Of a DNA stretch of 64,000 bases, positions 1 through 10,369 are shown piece by piece. The position numbers and the translations under genes were made by a program. Positions within the stretch are counted from its first letter, which is position 1. The number at the start of each line of letters is the position of its first letter. The DNA lies in contig JASKMD010000010.1 in assembly GCA_030144725.1 (NCBI GenBank), forward strand, positions 1,742,347 through 1,806,346. Direction: 5' to 3'. The notes beneath the pieces were generated by a model. The model had not been told where the DNA came from and did no database searches. It worked only from the letters and a program-made list of their open reading frames with translations. The stretch comes from Haematococcus lacustris. Lineage: Eukaryota > Chlorophyta > Chlorophyceae > Chlamydomonadales > Haematococcaceae.

Positions 1-162
1 TGTCCACCAGCCCTTTGCCTTCACAACCCCCCCGCCCCCCCACATCTCTCCAGCGGCCCCTCCCACCCCTCATCCTGGGATTGCCTTCCTCCTTTTCTCC
101 ACGCACCCACGCCGCCTCCCCGCACCTGCCCAGCCACCCTCCCCGTCTGTGCAGCCTGTGAC

Positions 163-238
163 TCACTTGTAAAACAAGCGGTACAAGCCAAAGTACATGA
201 AGACCAGGAAGGCCAACAGAGCAGCCATGAAACGCTTG
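163..238 (-). CDS. 3' terminal exon of an unrecognised membrane protein (partial)
   Basis: Read on the minus strand, an acceptor-like GTGCAG is followed by about 24 codons ending in TGA at 165-163. The peptide is KRF followed by a continuous hydrophobic stretch (about MAALLAFLVFMYFGLY) and a basic tail RLFYK, which is what a C-terminal single-pass membrane anchor looks like. The stop overlaps a GTGAGT sequence, so this could also be an internal exon ending at a donor. It probably belongs to the same gene as the hydrophobic exon at 1800-1923, but the phases do not join directly, so at least one exon would be missing between them. No family recognised. Confidence 0.35.
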
Positions 239-1799
239 CTGCACATGCCAGCAGCAGCGGCAGCAGTAGTGGCAAGCCAAGCGGCTTAGTGCACAGCAGC
301 AGGCGCCAGATGGCCCAGCAGGGTGGAGGGTGGAGGGTGCCCAGCAGGCGCCAGATGGCCCAGCAGCTCAGTGCACAGCAGCAGGCGTCAGATGGCCACA
401 ACAGCTGGGGGCCATTACTGAGAAGGCCCTGAGGCACTGAGCCTTGCATATGCTGCTGCCTGGGCCAGAAACTCGTATCGCCCTCCTGTGCACTGAACGC
501 ACTCCCCCTCTCACCCCCCTCCACACCAACCCACCAAGCTACACTACGGTTCTAGTCATGGACTTCACTCCCCCTCTTCCCCTCCTCACTTGACCCCTGG
601 CCCATCACCACCATCACCACCACCATCAGCACCACCAACCCACTTGTCACCAGCCAACCAACTGACTACTTGTCACACCCAACCGTCACAGCCAAACTCC
701 CATCAGCCTCACCTTTCTTGCAAGCCATTGTCCACCACCAGCTTGGCAACCAGACACATCACTGCACATGCACGGGGCAAGGGCCCTGTGTTGAGGTGTG
801 AGGTTCGATTCCTCGCACCACCGCCCCAAAGCCTGACGCATGACTGCAGAAATGGCTAGACCCGGAAACAAGGAGGGCTGGTTGAAAAGCAGAAAACTTC
901 ATATGTATGTCGTTTTGCTTGATGTCGTTCCCATCCCATGTATTTCCCATCCCATGTTTGTCAAACTCAAATACAGCTGGCAGCCTCAGCAAGCTAAACC
1001 TGAGTCCTAGCCTGTTCCTGACCAAATCCTTGCAACGCAGACTGGGTGCTCCCTCAGTCCCCCTGCTGCCAACTGCCCTTCATCTACCCGGGCTTTCACC
1101 CTTGTCTTCAACCTGAAGCTTCCAGGAGCTTCCCGCGTCCACCCTCATCCTCACCCTCACCCAGACCTTACACCTCACCCCACCCTCATCCTTACCCTGA
1201 CCCCACACCCAAAGCAGCCCCTAGACTCAGCCCCGTCCCGTCCTCTCACCCACCTAAGCTGACTGGGACCATAAACCAGGGCGCCATTTGACCTGCACTC
1301 AGCCGTCATGCATGCCATGCAGCACACACCACCAACCTGCTGCTGCAGCAGCAGCAGCAAGATCTCACAAAAATAACTGTGACATATTTTGCTGTTGCCA
1401 GGTTGGCAGCCGACAGGGTGTCGGCCTCTGTGCTGCAGAGGGAGGGCCTGAGCACGAGGTAGGAGGTCTGTGGTCTCTTCAGGTCCCTGGTCTCCCTCCA
1501 GCCATCACACCATAGGATATGAACTAGGGCCTACTACATCCCTGCTGCACAACCCACTCACCCATTCCTGTCTCATCGCCCTGTTGAGCCTGCTCCCCTG
1601 CCCCTGCCCCTGCTAGTCGTACCCTGCCGCCCCTGCCCCGCTGCTTCTCTGCCCCTGCCACCCCTGCCCCGCTGCCTCACCCCCCCTGCCCTACCCCCCT
1701 GCCCCTGCTCCTACTGGTCGTACCCTGACGCCCCTGCCCAGCTGCTTCCCTGCTGCCCCTGCCCTGCTGCTTCACCCCCTGCCCTGCCCTCCTGCTCAC
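239..1799. other. Probable intron/intergenic DNA, no gene seen
   Basis: I see no convincing coding exon. It holds a short duplicated segment around 275-375 (the CAGCAGGCGCCAGATGGCCC motif recurs), a CAC/CCA-rich stretch at 600-660, a run of GCAGCA at 1340-1360 and C-rich, CTGCCCC-biased sequence from 1585 to 1790 that resembles an algal intron or polypyrimidine-rich DNA. Confidence 0.4.
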
Positions 1800-1923
1800 C
1801 AGCCAGTGTCCTCACGGTGTCCACAGGGGCGGTGTTGGCCAGGCCGCCTATGGTCAGGATCTTCAGGAAGCCGGCCAACACAAATGTATACTCCACGCTG
1901 GGAAAGGAGCGGGTCAGCGCCAC
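1800..1923 (-). CDS. Internal exon of an unrecognised membrane protein
   Basis: On the minus strand a CTCCAG acceptor (just above 1923) and a GTGAGC donor (just below 1800) bracket 124 nt that read without a stop. The peptide runs VALTRSFPSVEYTFVLAG, then FLKILTIGGLANTAPVDT and VRTLAG. It has one moderately hydrophobic segment (about YTFVLAGFLKILTIGGLA). The exon is supported by its splice borders and protein-like composition, not by a family match. The exon at 163-238 on the same strand is a candidate 3' end. Confidence 0.4.
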
Positions 1924-2084
1924 CTGGAGTAAGGGCAGGGGCAGGGAGAGCAGCAGGGGGTCGTGATACCCACAGGGGCATCAGGGCCACAGACCTACCA
2001 CTCAGGGACCTGACTCAGGCACCTCAGGGAGTCTGTGTCCCTGTGGTACACTCCTGACACAAACCCTCAGGGACACAGAGGTAT

Positions 2085-2445
2085 GAGGGGCAGGGGCAGG
2101 GGCAGGGGGCAGGGGCAGGGGCAGGGGCAGGGGCAGGGGCAGGGGGCAGGGGCAGGGGCAGGGGCAGGGGCAGGGGCAGGGGCAGGGGCAGGGGCAGGGG
2201 CAGGGGCAGGGGCAGGGGCAGGGGCAGGGGCAGGGGCAGGGGCAGGGGCAGGGGCAGGGGCAGGGGCAGGGGCAGGGGCAGGGGCAGGGGCAGGGGCAGG
2301 GGCAGGGGCAGGGGCAGGGGCAGGGGCAGGGGCAGGGGCAGGGGCAGGGGCAGGGGCAGGGGCAGGGGCAGGGGCAGGGGCAGGGGCAGGGGTAGGGGCA
2401 GGGGCAGGGGTAGGAGCAGGGGCAGGGGCAGGGAGAGCAGCAGGG
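2085..2445. repeat. (GGGGCA)n minisatellite
   Basis: More than 50 nearly perfect tandem copies of a 6-bp GGGGCA unit, with a few GGGGGCA and GGGGTA variants at the ends. It creates long artefactual open frames on both strands (Gly-Ala-rich one way, Pro-Leu or Cys-Pro-rich the other). The purine strand has regularly spaced G4 runs and could form G-quadruplexes. Confidence 0.95.
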
Positions 2446-3328
2446 GGGCCGGGAGGTCGGGAGCAGGGTTAGAGATGTGTAGGGTGAGCATGAGGGGGGT
2501 GGAGGAGCAATGGGCAGGGGCAAGGGGCAGGATGAAAGATTGGCAGGCAACAGCAGGGGCTGGGCTGGCGAATAGGATTGAGCTGGGCGGGGGTGAGGTG
2601 CGGGGCAGGGAGGGGGAGGGGTTAGTGGAGGGGTGGTGGGGAAAGGGTGGTGTGGCAGCAGTGAGGCCAAACGAGTGGGTGGGGTCAAACCAGTGGGGAG
2701 GGGAGCGGAGGAGTGGAAAGGCCAGCATGGGTGTGGCATCACCCTCATGCAACATGGCATGAGTAACTTATAGGGTTACACGCCGCTGCTGCTGCTGCTG
2801 CTGCTGCCCCACCTGCTGCTGCTGCCGTTGCTGGCCCTGTTGTTGCTGCTGCCACTGCTGCTGCCGCCACTGCTGCTGCTCTTGAAGCTTGCCATGATGA
2901 CTCAATGGCTCTGTTGTGACTTTACTTATTCAGGCCATCAGGCAACTCACTGCTTGCGGTGCATCTCCACTGTTTGAACCTCCACTGGCATCACCTGCAC
3001 TAGATGCTGGGACCTGGCGAAGCAACGACAACACCATCACGAAGGAGTCTTGGCTTGGGAAGGCTACTATGAACGCTCTAGAACTGTACCGTGTTGTTGC
3101 GGCGCCGTGAACTTGGCCTCAATGGCTCACGTGACTGCGTATTGATGCAACGAGGAGATGGGGAGGCCAGACCGTGACTGAGCCGCCGCTGAAGCAGCAT
3201 TGCTAAGCGAGCGCCGCAGCGTGCAGACCCTGGGCACCGCAGCCTGCGGCATTTCCGCCGCTTCGTTTTGTTAGTTTGACCAAAGAATAATTGCGGAGCT
3301 GCGGCGGCGTGGTGCAGTGGCCGTGCGG
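2446..3328. other. Intergenic DNA with CTG repeats upstream of the methyltransferase gene
   Basis: No gene supported. 2785-2880 is an imperfect CTG/CTGCTGCC trinucleotide repeat. From 2930 the sequence is more complex and leads into the first recognised methyltransferase exon at 3329; the promoter and 5' UTR are presumably here, but I see no TATA box that I would defend. Confidence 0.4.
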
Positions 3329-6300
3329 ATGGCCCTGCTGAATGGAAAGCTAGCTGGCAACACCACGACCTGTCCAGCTTTCATCCGCCCACTGAACGAC
3401 AAGCCGGTGCATCTCACCTTGGCCAAGGTAATTTCTCTCCCTCGTACGACGCAGCACCACCTCACCTGGACTGCTCCCAATGTCACCAGCTGGTTTGCCT
3501 AGTACCCACTTGCCAGGCTCTCTCTGCCTGATTACAACATAGCGCATAACAACACCTCAACACACCTCAACACACAACCACTCTGCTCCTACACTCCCTG
3601 CCAGCCACTACCAGTCACTACCAGTGGGCACTAGCCTTCCCCCCACCATGTCACAATCATGTCACACCATGTCACAACAACGTTATCTACCATGGGCTGA
3701 CTACCATGCATCCACTCATGCACTCCATCACATCATGTTACAGCCAGCGCTACCCATCTCCACGCATCTCCATGCTTGCATGTTTGCAGGACTTGTCACG
3801 CACCCTGCGCAGCGGACACCCCTGGCTGTTTGCAGACGCCTTCCAGGCAATCCCCAACGCCAGGCCTGGCAGCCTAGCGCTTGTGAAGAACAAGAAAGGG
3901 GATATCTTGTCCAAGGGGTTCCTGGACCCCGCTGCCAGCCTGGCCTACCGCTCCCTGGTGAGCGCATGCCCGCTGAGCTCCTGCCTGCCAAGCTCCTGCC
4001 TGCTTAACTGAAGCTCCGCAACCCTTGCCTCGCATACCATACATCAAATCCTTGGACACCCCGCCCCACCCTGCCCCGCCCTGCCTCTCTCTACCCTGTG
4101 CTGGCCAGGCCACCTTGAAGGAGCGCCTGGACGACTCCCTTGTGGCTGGACGCTTAGAGCGCTGCCTGCTGCTCCGCCAGCGCTTGTTCCCAGACCCCTC
4201 CATCACCAACGGCTACAGGTGGGGCTCCTTGACACCAAACCCACCATCAGCCTTGTGTGGCTCCCCACCTGTTTGAGCGAACCTGGGCTGCTGAGGTGCA
4301 GACTGATCAACGGGGAAGGAGATGGCTTGCCCGGGCTGGTGTGTGACGTGTATGCCAACGTGGCGGTTGTGAAGCTGGACGGAGCGGGGCCGCAAGGCTT
4401 CTACAATGAGCAGGTGGGTGGCTGGTAATGTACCCGACCCGACCCGACCCGACCCGACCCGACCCGACCCGACCCGACCCGACCCGACCCGACCCGACCC
4501 GACCCGACCCGACCCGACCCGACCCGACCCGACCCGACCCGACCGACCCGACCCGACCCGACCCGACCCGACCCGACCCGACCCGACCCGACCCGACCCG
4601 ACCCGACCCGACCCGACCCGACCCGACCCGACCCGATGTTCACCAACTACCAAGACCCCACGGAGCCCGACCCTGACCCTGCCGCCGACACCAGGCCACC
4701 CGACCCTTGCCCACGATGGCTTGTGGCGGCATGAGGCCGATCCTGGTTGAGTTGTGTGCACCTCTTTATGTGCATGCTGCCATGGAGCTTGTCGCGCATT
4801 TCCATGCCCAGGACGCTGATTGGCGAGGCCCAGTAGCTACCAGACCATCGACTCCGTAATCCATCAGACGGATCACATGACAATGGATCCCGCTCCCGAC
4901 CCGCCTCCGTTACCTCCCTGATCCCTGACTTCCTGACTCTTACGACCAGCTGCCCCGCCTGTACGCACTGACTGCAACTGATGTGCCTCTGACGGCACTG
5001 GCAGACGTTGGTACTGGCGACCGGCGAGTTGCTGGTTCATGCCTCGAGCCCGATGGTAATGGTTTGACCATCCAGAGAGCACTGACAGGTAATGGTGATG
5101 GTCATGGTGCTGGTGCTGTCGGTGGTGCTTGTCTTGGTAATCGGTGGGACGGCAGCTTGATGGTGATGGTTTGCTGACCCATCACGAGGGCACTGCTAGG
5201 TAGCACTGACACCCACCCTGCACCCTCGCCTCCACCCTGCAGGTCATAGCGGACTGGCTGCTGGGCCGCCTGAGCCCCACTGGCCTGACCTCAGTGTACC
5301 TGAAGCATGCCTCTGGCAGCACCCAGGGCAGGGGCCGGCTGCTGGCTGGCAGCTCCCTTGGCAGCGGGCCGGCCCTTGATCTTCGTGGAGAATGGAGTCA
5401 GCTTCCAGGTGAGGGCTGTGCTGGCATGGCTGAGGTAGGTAGGGTGTCATTGGTGGTTGTTGCCGGCTGGCACTGTGCCACCTGCAGCTGGTGATAACCC
5501 CCTCCTCCCCTCCGTTCCTCCTCCCCTCCTCCCTCCGCCCCTCCTCCCAGCCCTCCCCTCCGACCCTCTGCCCCTTCTCCCCTCCGCCCTCCGCCCCTCC
5601 GCCCTCCTCCCCTCCTCCCTTCAGCCACCATGACTCATCACCGCACACCCTGGCCCTGCACCATATCCCAAGCAGGCTTACCCCCAACACCTGGCGGTTG
5701 GTTTGGTTACCCCCCGTGCAGGTGGATGTGGTGGCTGGTCAGAAGACCGGCTTCTTCCTGGACCAGCGCGACAACAGGGCGCTGCTGGGCAGCCTATGCC
5801 GGCCCTGTGCAGCCCTTCCCTCTGGCCCTACAGTGCTCAACGTGTTTGGCTACACGGGCGGCTTCTCTGTCTATGCGGGCAGGCGAGTGGCGTGCAATGA
5901 TTGGAGGTGGAGATTGACGGGTTGGAGATGGCCAGCATGGCTATGGTTGTGTTGCTTGCTGCTGTGCTGCCTGCATAGGCTGAGCGGGGTAGGAGGCGGG
6001 GCATGCAGGGTGGGTGAGGTGGTCTGTTGCACGGCTCGGTCCTGTTTTGGCATAATGGAGAGCACCAGGCGCCTAGCTTGGCCCCGTGTAGATCAGAAGG
6101 AGGCCAGCCTGCAGGCCAGTGAGCAGCAGTCTAGCCGGGTGTGCTGGGCTGTGTGCGTTGCTCCGCTGTCCACACCCTAACCGGCACAGTGACAGTGAGG
6201 GGGCGTGGCGCACAGCAGCAGAGGCAGCAGCAGGGGCAGGAGCAAGGGCGTTGGCAGCAGCAGAGGAGGCCAGGAGCAGACCAGAGGGCAGCAGACCAGC

Positions 6301-9300
6301 AGCCAGGTTGGAGATTGATAGCCTTTGTCATTGCAAGCTCATGGCCGTGGTAAACGCACCTACAGCTGTGTTGCTTTGGGTAGGCATGTAGGCGTGCAGG
6401 CATCTAGGCATGTCGCATGCTTTGGGTAGGTCCTGCGGTGGTTGGCTTGGGCTCCGCCAATGGGATGCAAGGCAGCTAGAGCAGGTGACATAGCTATGTT
6501 AAGCAGCTGCTGTGTTACTGTTCCATAACGGAGTCTATTGGTTTTGTGGTGCTTTGGGTATACATGGTAGGTAGGAGCAGGTGGGAATACCATACTAACT
6601 CTAACCCTAACCTAAACATGACGCCACCCGACAACCACCCTAGCAACCACCTAATGATGTCATGCGCGGCTACACACAACAACACAACAACAAGAGAGCA
6701 CGGCAGTTGGCTAGATTAGGCAAATCTCTGCCTGTTTCTAACCCTGTGAGCTGGTAGGGTAGGGTAGGTGCAGGGGCAATGCAGGGTAGGGGCAACAGGT
6801 AGCAGCATGCAGGGTGGGGTGGTGCAGTGTACGGCTTGGCTCTGTGTTGCATTGCCCAGGTCTGGCGCTGCCCATGTGACCACTGTGGATATTGCACCGC
6901 CCGCGGTGGTAGCAGCAAAGGCAAACTGGGCACTGAACGGGCTGCCAGCCCAGACCCACACAGGTCCGCTGCCACCCCCCTGCCGCCACTGTCTTCTGCC
7001 ACTTCCTTATGGGACATAACTCCCTGCTGCTCCTGCTGCCCCATGGGAATCATATGAGACTGTGTATCGTTCACCCTCCAGCACCGCACTGTCTGCCTTC
7101 CTCCCCACCTCCCCTCCTCCCCTCCTCCCCTCCTCCCCTCCTCCCCTCCTCCCCTCCTCCCCTCCTCCCCTCCTCCCCTCCTCCCCACCTCCCCTCCTCC
7201 CCTCCTCCCCTCCTCCCCTCCTCCCCTCCTCCCCTCCTCCCCTCCTCCCCTCCTCCCCTCCTCCCCTCCTCCCCTCCTCCCCTCCTCCCCTCTCCCCTCC
7301 TCCCCTCCTCCCCTCCTCCCCTCCTCCCCTCCTCCCCTCCTCCCCTCCTCCCCTCCTCCCCTCCTCCCCTCCTCCCCTCCTCCCCTCCTCCCCTCCTCCC
7401 CTCCTCCCCTCCTCCCCTCCTCCCACCTCCCCTCCTCCCCTCCTCCCCTCCTCCCCTCCTCCCCTCCTCCCCTCCTCCCCTCCTCCCCTCCTCCCCTCCT
7501 CCCCTCCTCCCCTCCTCCCCTCCTCCCCTCCTCCCCTCCTCCCCTCCTCCCCTCCTCCCCTCCGCCCCTCCGCCCCTCCGCCCCTCCGCCCCTCCGCCCC
7601 TCCTCCCCTCCTCCCCTCCTCCCCTCCACCCCCGTTCCCCTCCTCCCCTCCTCCCCCTCAGGGGTGGTGGACGACGCGTTCGACTTCCTAGAGCAGGCAC
7701 AGACTTCTGGCCAGCGCTGGGATGTGGTGGTGGTCGACCCACCTTCGTGAGTAGCTGTGCTTACAGCTGTGCACCCTATGGGACATAGCTTCTGCTCTCT
7801 AACACTGCAAGCGATGGTACACAGACACCCGATAAAACTGGCAATGAGCTGGGCAATGAAGGGGTGTGGGTCAGGGGCCAGTGATGGGCTACATTGGGGC
7901 AAGGGCAGGGGCAGGGGCAGGGGCAGGGGCAGGGGCAGGGGCAGGGGCAGGGGCAGGGGCAGGGGCAGGGGCAGGGGCAGGGGCAGGGGCAGGGGCAGGG
8001 GCAGGGGCAGGAAGGGGTCATCAAACGGTGAATCACGTTGTTGTGGGTCTATGTACATTTGTGCTGTACACAGCGTCATCATGCGGTAATATGTTGTCTT
8101 TACCCTTCCTGACCCTGCCTGACCTTGCCTGCAGCTTTGCGCCCAGCAAGCAGGCCCTGGACAATGCCCTGAACAGCTACGAAAGCCTGTTTGCACAAGC
8201 CGCTCAAGTAGGTCTAGCTCAGCAGCAGCCTCGCGCTCAACACTCAGCATTAAATACTCAGCACACAGCACTCAGCCCTTGCATTGCGCTGTTAAGCATC
8301 CAGCATCAGTCTTGACCAGAAGCCGGACCCACCAAACAGACTCAGTCAGCAGCCATGAGGTTCAGTGAGGCTGGGTGGGCATGGGGTGGTCGTTGTCAGG
8401 CTTGGACATGCCGACCGCTTCTACATGCCGTGTAGGTCACCAAGGAGGGAGGCCTGTTAGCCCTGTCCTCCTGCAGCAGCCATGTGACGCACCAGGTGCG
8501 GTGCCTTGGCCTTGCTGACACACCCTTCCCCTTCCCCTTCCCCTTCCCCTTCCCCTTCCCCTTCCCCTTCCCCTTCCCCTTCCCCTTCCCCTTCCCCTTC
8601 CCCTTCCCCTTCCCCTTCCCCTTCCCCTTCCCCTTCCCCTTCCCCTTCCCCTTCCCCTTCCCCTTCCCCTTCCCCTTCCCCTTCCCCTTCCCCTTCCCCT
8701 TCCCCTTCCCCTTCCCCTTCCCCTTCCCCTTCCCCTTCCCCTTCCCCTTCCCCTTCCCCTTCCCCTTCCCCTTCCCCTTCCCCTTCCCCTTCCCCTTCCC
8801 CTTCCCCCCCTTCCCCTTCCCCTTCCCCTTCCCCTTCCTTGCCCTCCCGTCCTTCACTTTCCACCCGACATCACACATCACATCACACTGCATCTTATCA
8901 TATCACACCAGGTGGGTGAGTATGCTTATCACACTGCATCACACAAAACTCATGCCACATCTTGTGTTCTAGTGCTGCCATCTTGTTATTCAACCTCTCA
9001 AAACTAAACACTAAGAGTCAGGACCCCTCAATCACCTCATCTTTGTCATCGCCACTGTTATCAGCAGCAGCATGACCAGCAGCAGCAGCAGCAACAGCGG
9101 TAGTCACATCATGCTTTGCCTAAGAAACATACGCTCAGCTTCCCTACACTTCCCTATGCAGGTCGGCCTGTTGGTGCTGTAGGTCTTTAATGAGGTGTGT
9201 GCAGCAGCATTGAACAAGGCTCACCGCCGCGGCTTTGCACTGGTCCATGCGGGGCAGCCAGCTGACCACCCAACTCCTGCAGCAGCCGGCGAGCTGCGCT

Positions 9301-10369
9301 ACCTGAAGGTGCGAGGAAGTAAAGCATTATAGTTAAAATTGATAGGTAACAAGAGACAGGATAGGACACGGACAGAAAGAAAAGGTGTCAGGGCCTGGGG
9401 TGTGGAACGGAGTTTATGAGGAGGCAGGCACAGCTGGAGGCTCAGGTTCTGGTTGGCTATGATATCATCTGGCCGAGCAAAGCTAGAAGGCTACAGGCTG
9501 TTGCGCAGCTGAGGAGGCGAACTGGCTCCAAGGTGACGCTGCCCCAGAGCAGGCCAGGCACCAGCAGGCCAGGCTCTTTTACAAGCTCCAGACTCCAGGC
9601 TCTTACAGACTACAAGCTACAAGCTCCAGACTCCAGGCTCTTACAGACTACAAGCTACAAGCTCCAGACTCCAGGCTCTTACAGACTAAAAGCTACAAGC
9701 TCCAGACTCCAGGCTCTTACAGACTACAAGCTACAAGCTCCAGACTCCAGGCTCTTACAGACTAAAAGCTACAAGCTCCAGACTCCAGGCTCTTACAGAC
9801 TACAAGCTACAAGCTCCAGACTCCAGGCTCTTACAGACTAAAAGCTACAAGCTCCAGACTCCAGGCTCTTACAGACTACAAGCTACAAGCTCCAGGCTCT
9901 TACAGGCTCCAGCAGGCCAGGCTCTTTTACATGGAAGAGGAATGGGCTTGGATGGAGCTCAGCCACCCCCCCCTCCGGCCTTGTTGAAAGCTGTCACCAT
10001 CACTGTCACGTGCCAGCACCTGGGCAGCCAGTTTCCCTTGGCACGACGTTGAGCCTGGCCCGCCTATTGATCCGCCCGCCTGTTGACCTGCCCGCCTGCT
10101 GATCTGCCCGCCTGCTGATCTGTCGTCTGCTGATCTGCCCGCCTGCTGATCTGTCGTCTGCTGATCTGCCCGCCTGCTGATCTGTCGTCTGCTGATCTGC
10201 CCGCCTGCTGATCTGTCGCCTGCTGATCTGTCGCCTGCTGATCTGCCCGCCTGCTGATTTGCCTGCCAGGTCCACACTCCATCCGCCCGCCTCCTCACCC
10301 ACCTGCTTGTTGCTGCCTGCTGCTGCCTGTGTTGTGCTGCAGTTCAATGTGTATCAGCTTGAGGCTTGA
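3329..10369 (+). CDS. RlmI-like class I SAM-dependent RNA (cytosine-C5) methyltransferase, 12 exons
   Basis: Exons: 3329-3427, 3790-3957, 4109-4218, 4302-4413, 5243-5408, 5722-5882, 6860-6963, 7662-7746, 8135-8207, 8436-8495, 9183-9308, 10343-10369. The protein is about 430 aa, against about 400 in RlmI. The N-terminus ([18 protein letters not shown]) is PUA-like. Exon 4 has [13 protein letters not shown] and exon 6 has [14 protein letters not shown], diagnostic of RlmI-type enzymes, followed by SAM motif I ([15 protein letters not shown]). Exon 7 carries HVTTVD, the exon 8/9 junction encodes DPPSFAPSK, and exon 10 encodes SSCSSHV with the expected cysteine. Family role: methylation of a 23S-type rRNA cytosine; plastid or mitochondrial targeting is possible but no clear transit peptide is seen. 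ATG 3329 is the first ATG after an in-frame stop at 3272. The intron after exon 6 starts with GC. Exon 5 needs a one-base frame change (see findings). Confidence 0.87.
4429..4636. repeat. (CCCGA)n minisatellite in methyltransferase intron 4
   Basis: About 40 copies of a 5-bp CCCGA unit with one interruption near 4542 where a single copy loses a C. It lies wholly within the intron between 4413 and 5243. Confidence 0.95.
5497..5628. repeat. Pyrimidine-rich degenerate tract (CCCCTCCKCC-like) in intron 5
   Basis: A degenerate C/T-rich tandem region related in composition to the larger 8-bp array at 7093-7655; intronic in the methyltransferase gene. Confidence 0.7.
5883..6859 (+). other. Methyltransferase intron 6 with a probable GC donor
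   Basis: The exon before it ends GGGCAG and continues GCGAGT. Using this GC donor and the AG at 6858-6859 restores the frame through the SAM-binding motif ([14 protein letters not shown]). A short telomere-like CTAACCCTAACC lies at about 6600-6615 inside the intron. Confidence 0.6.
7093..7655. repeat. (CTCCCCTC)n minisatellite in intron 7
   Basis: About 70 copies of an 8-bp CTCCCCTC unit, with five CGCCCCTC variants near 7561-7600. The homopyrimidine run reaches almost to the acceptor of exon 8 at 7662, so it also acts as an enormous polypyrimidine tract. It generates spurious RRGGGEEG open frames on the minus strand. Confidence 0.95.
7896..8013. repeat. (GGGGCA)n minisatellite in intron 8
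   Basis: About 19 copies of the same GGGGCA unit as at 2085-2445, here in the intron between exons 8 and 9 of the methyltransferase. Confidence 0.95.
8523..8840. repeat. (CCCCTT)n minisatellite in intron 10
   Basis: About 52 near-perfect copies of CCCCTT starting about 27 bases after the end of exon 10; one copy near 8805 is expanded to seven C. Strand-asymmetric and homopyrimidine. Confidence 0.95.
9585..9912. repeat. About 38-bp minisatellite in intron 11
   Basis: Eight or so head-to-tail copies of a unit beginning CTCCAGACTCCAGGCTCTTA and ending in TACAAGCTACAAG. Copies differ mainly at one position (TACAAG or TAAAAG), and the two variants partly alternate, suggesting amplification of a dimer. 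Confidence 0.9.
10064..10262. repeat. 15/16-bp alternating minisatellite in intron 11
   Basis: Units GATCTGCCCGCCTGCT and GATCTGTCGTCTGCT alternate, giving a higher-order period near 31 bp. It lies just upstream of the last methyltransferase exon at 10343. Confidence 0.9.

Noticed and set aside
740..835. B-box GGTTCGATTCC with a good 6-bp T-arm near 805-825
   Set aside because: No matching 5' acceptor sequence or proper A box at the right distance; not a tRNA gene, possibly chance or an old SINE fragment.
2002..2760. Long minus and plus ORFs of Pro-Leu, Cys-Pro or Gly-Ala repeats
   Set aside because: Pure translation of the GGGGCA minisatellite; open in several frames at once and without unique coding sequence.
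6597..6618. Telomere-like CTAACCCTAACC
   Set aside because: Only two to three degenerate units inside an intron; not a telomere or a meaningful interstitial array.
6670..8271. 533-codon minus-strand ORF rich in RRGGGEEG
   Set aside because: Translation of intron minisatellites of the methyltransferase gene on the opposite strand.
8396..8972. ORFs of Gly-Lys, Gly-Glu, Pro-Phe or Pro-Ser repeats
   Set aside because: All are frames of the CCCCTT array inside intron 10.
9585..10262. CRISPR-like regular repeats
   Set aside because: Units are directly adjacent tandem copies without unique spacers, in a eukaryotic intron; ordinary minisatellites.
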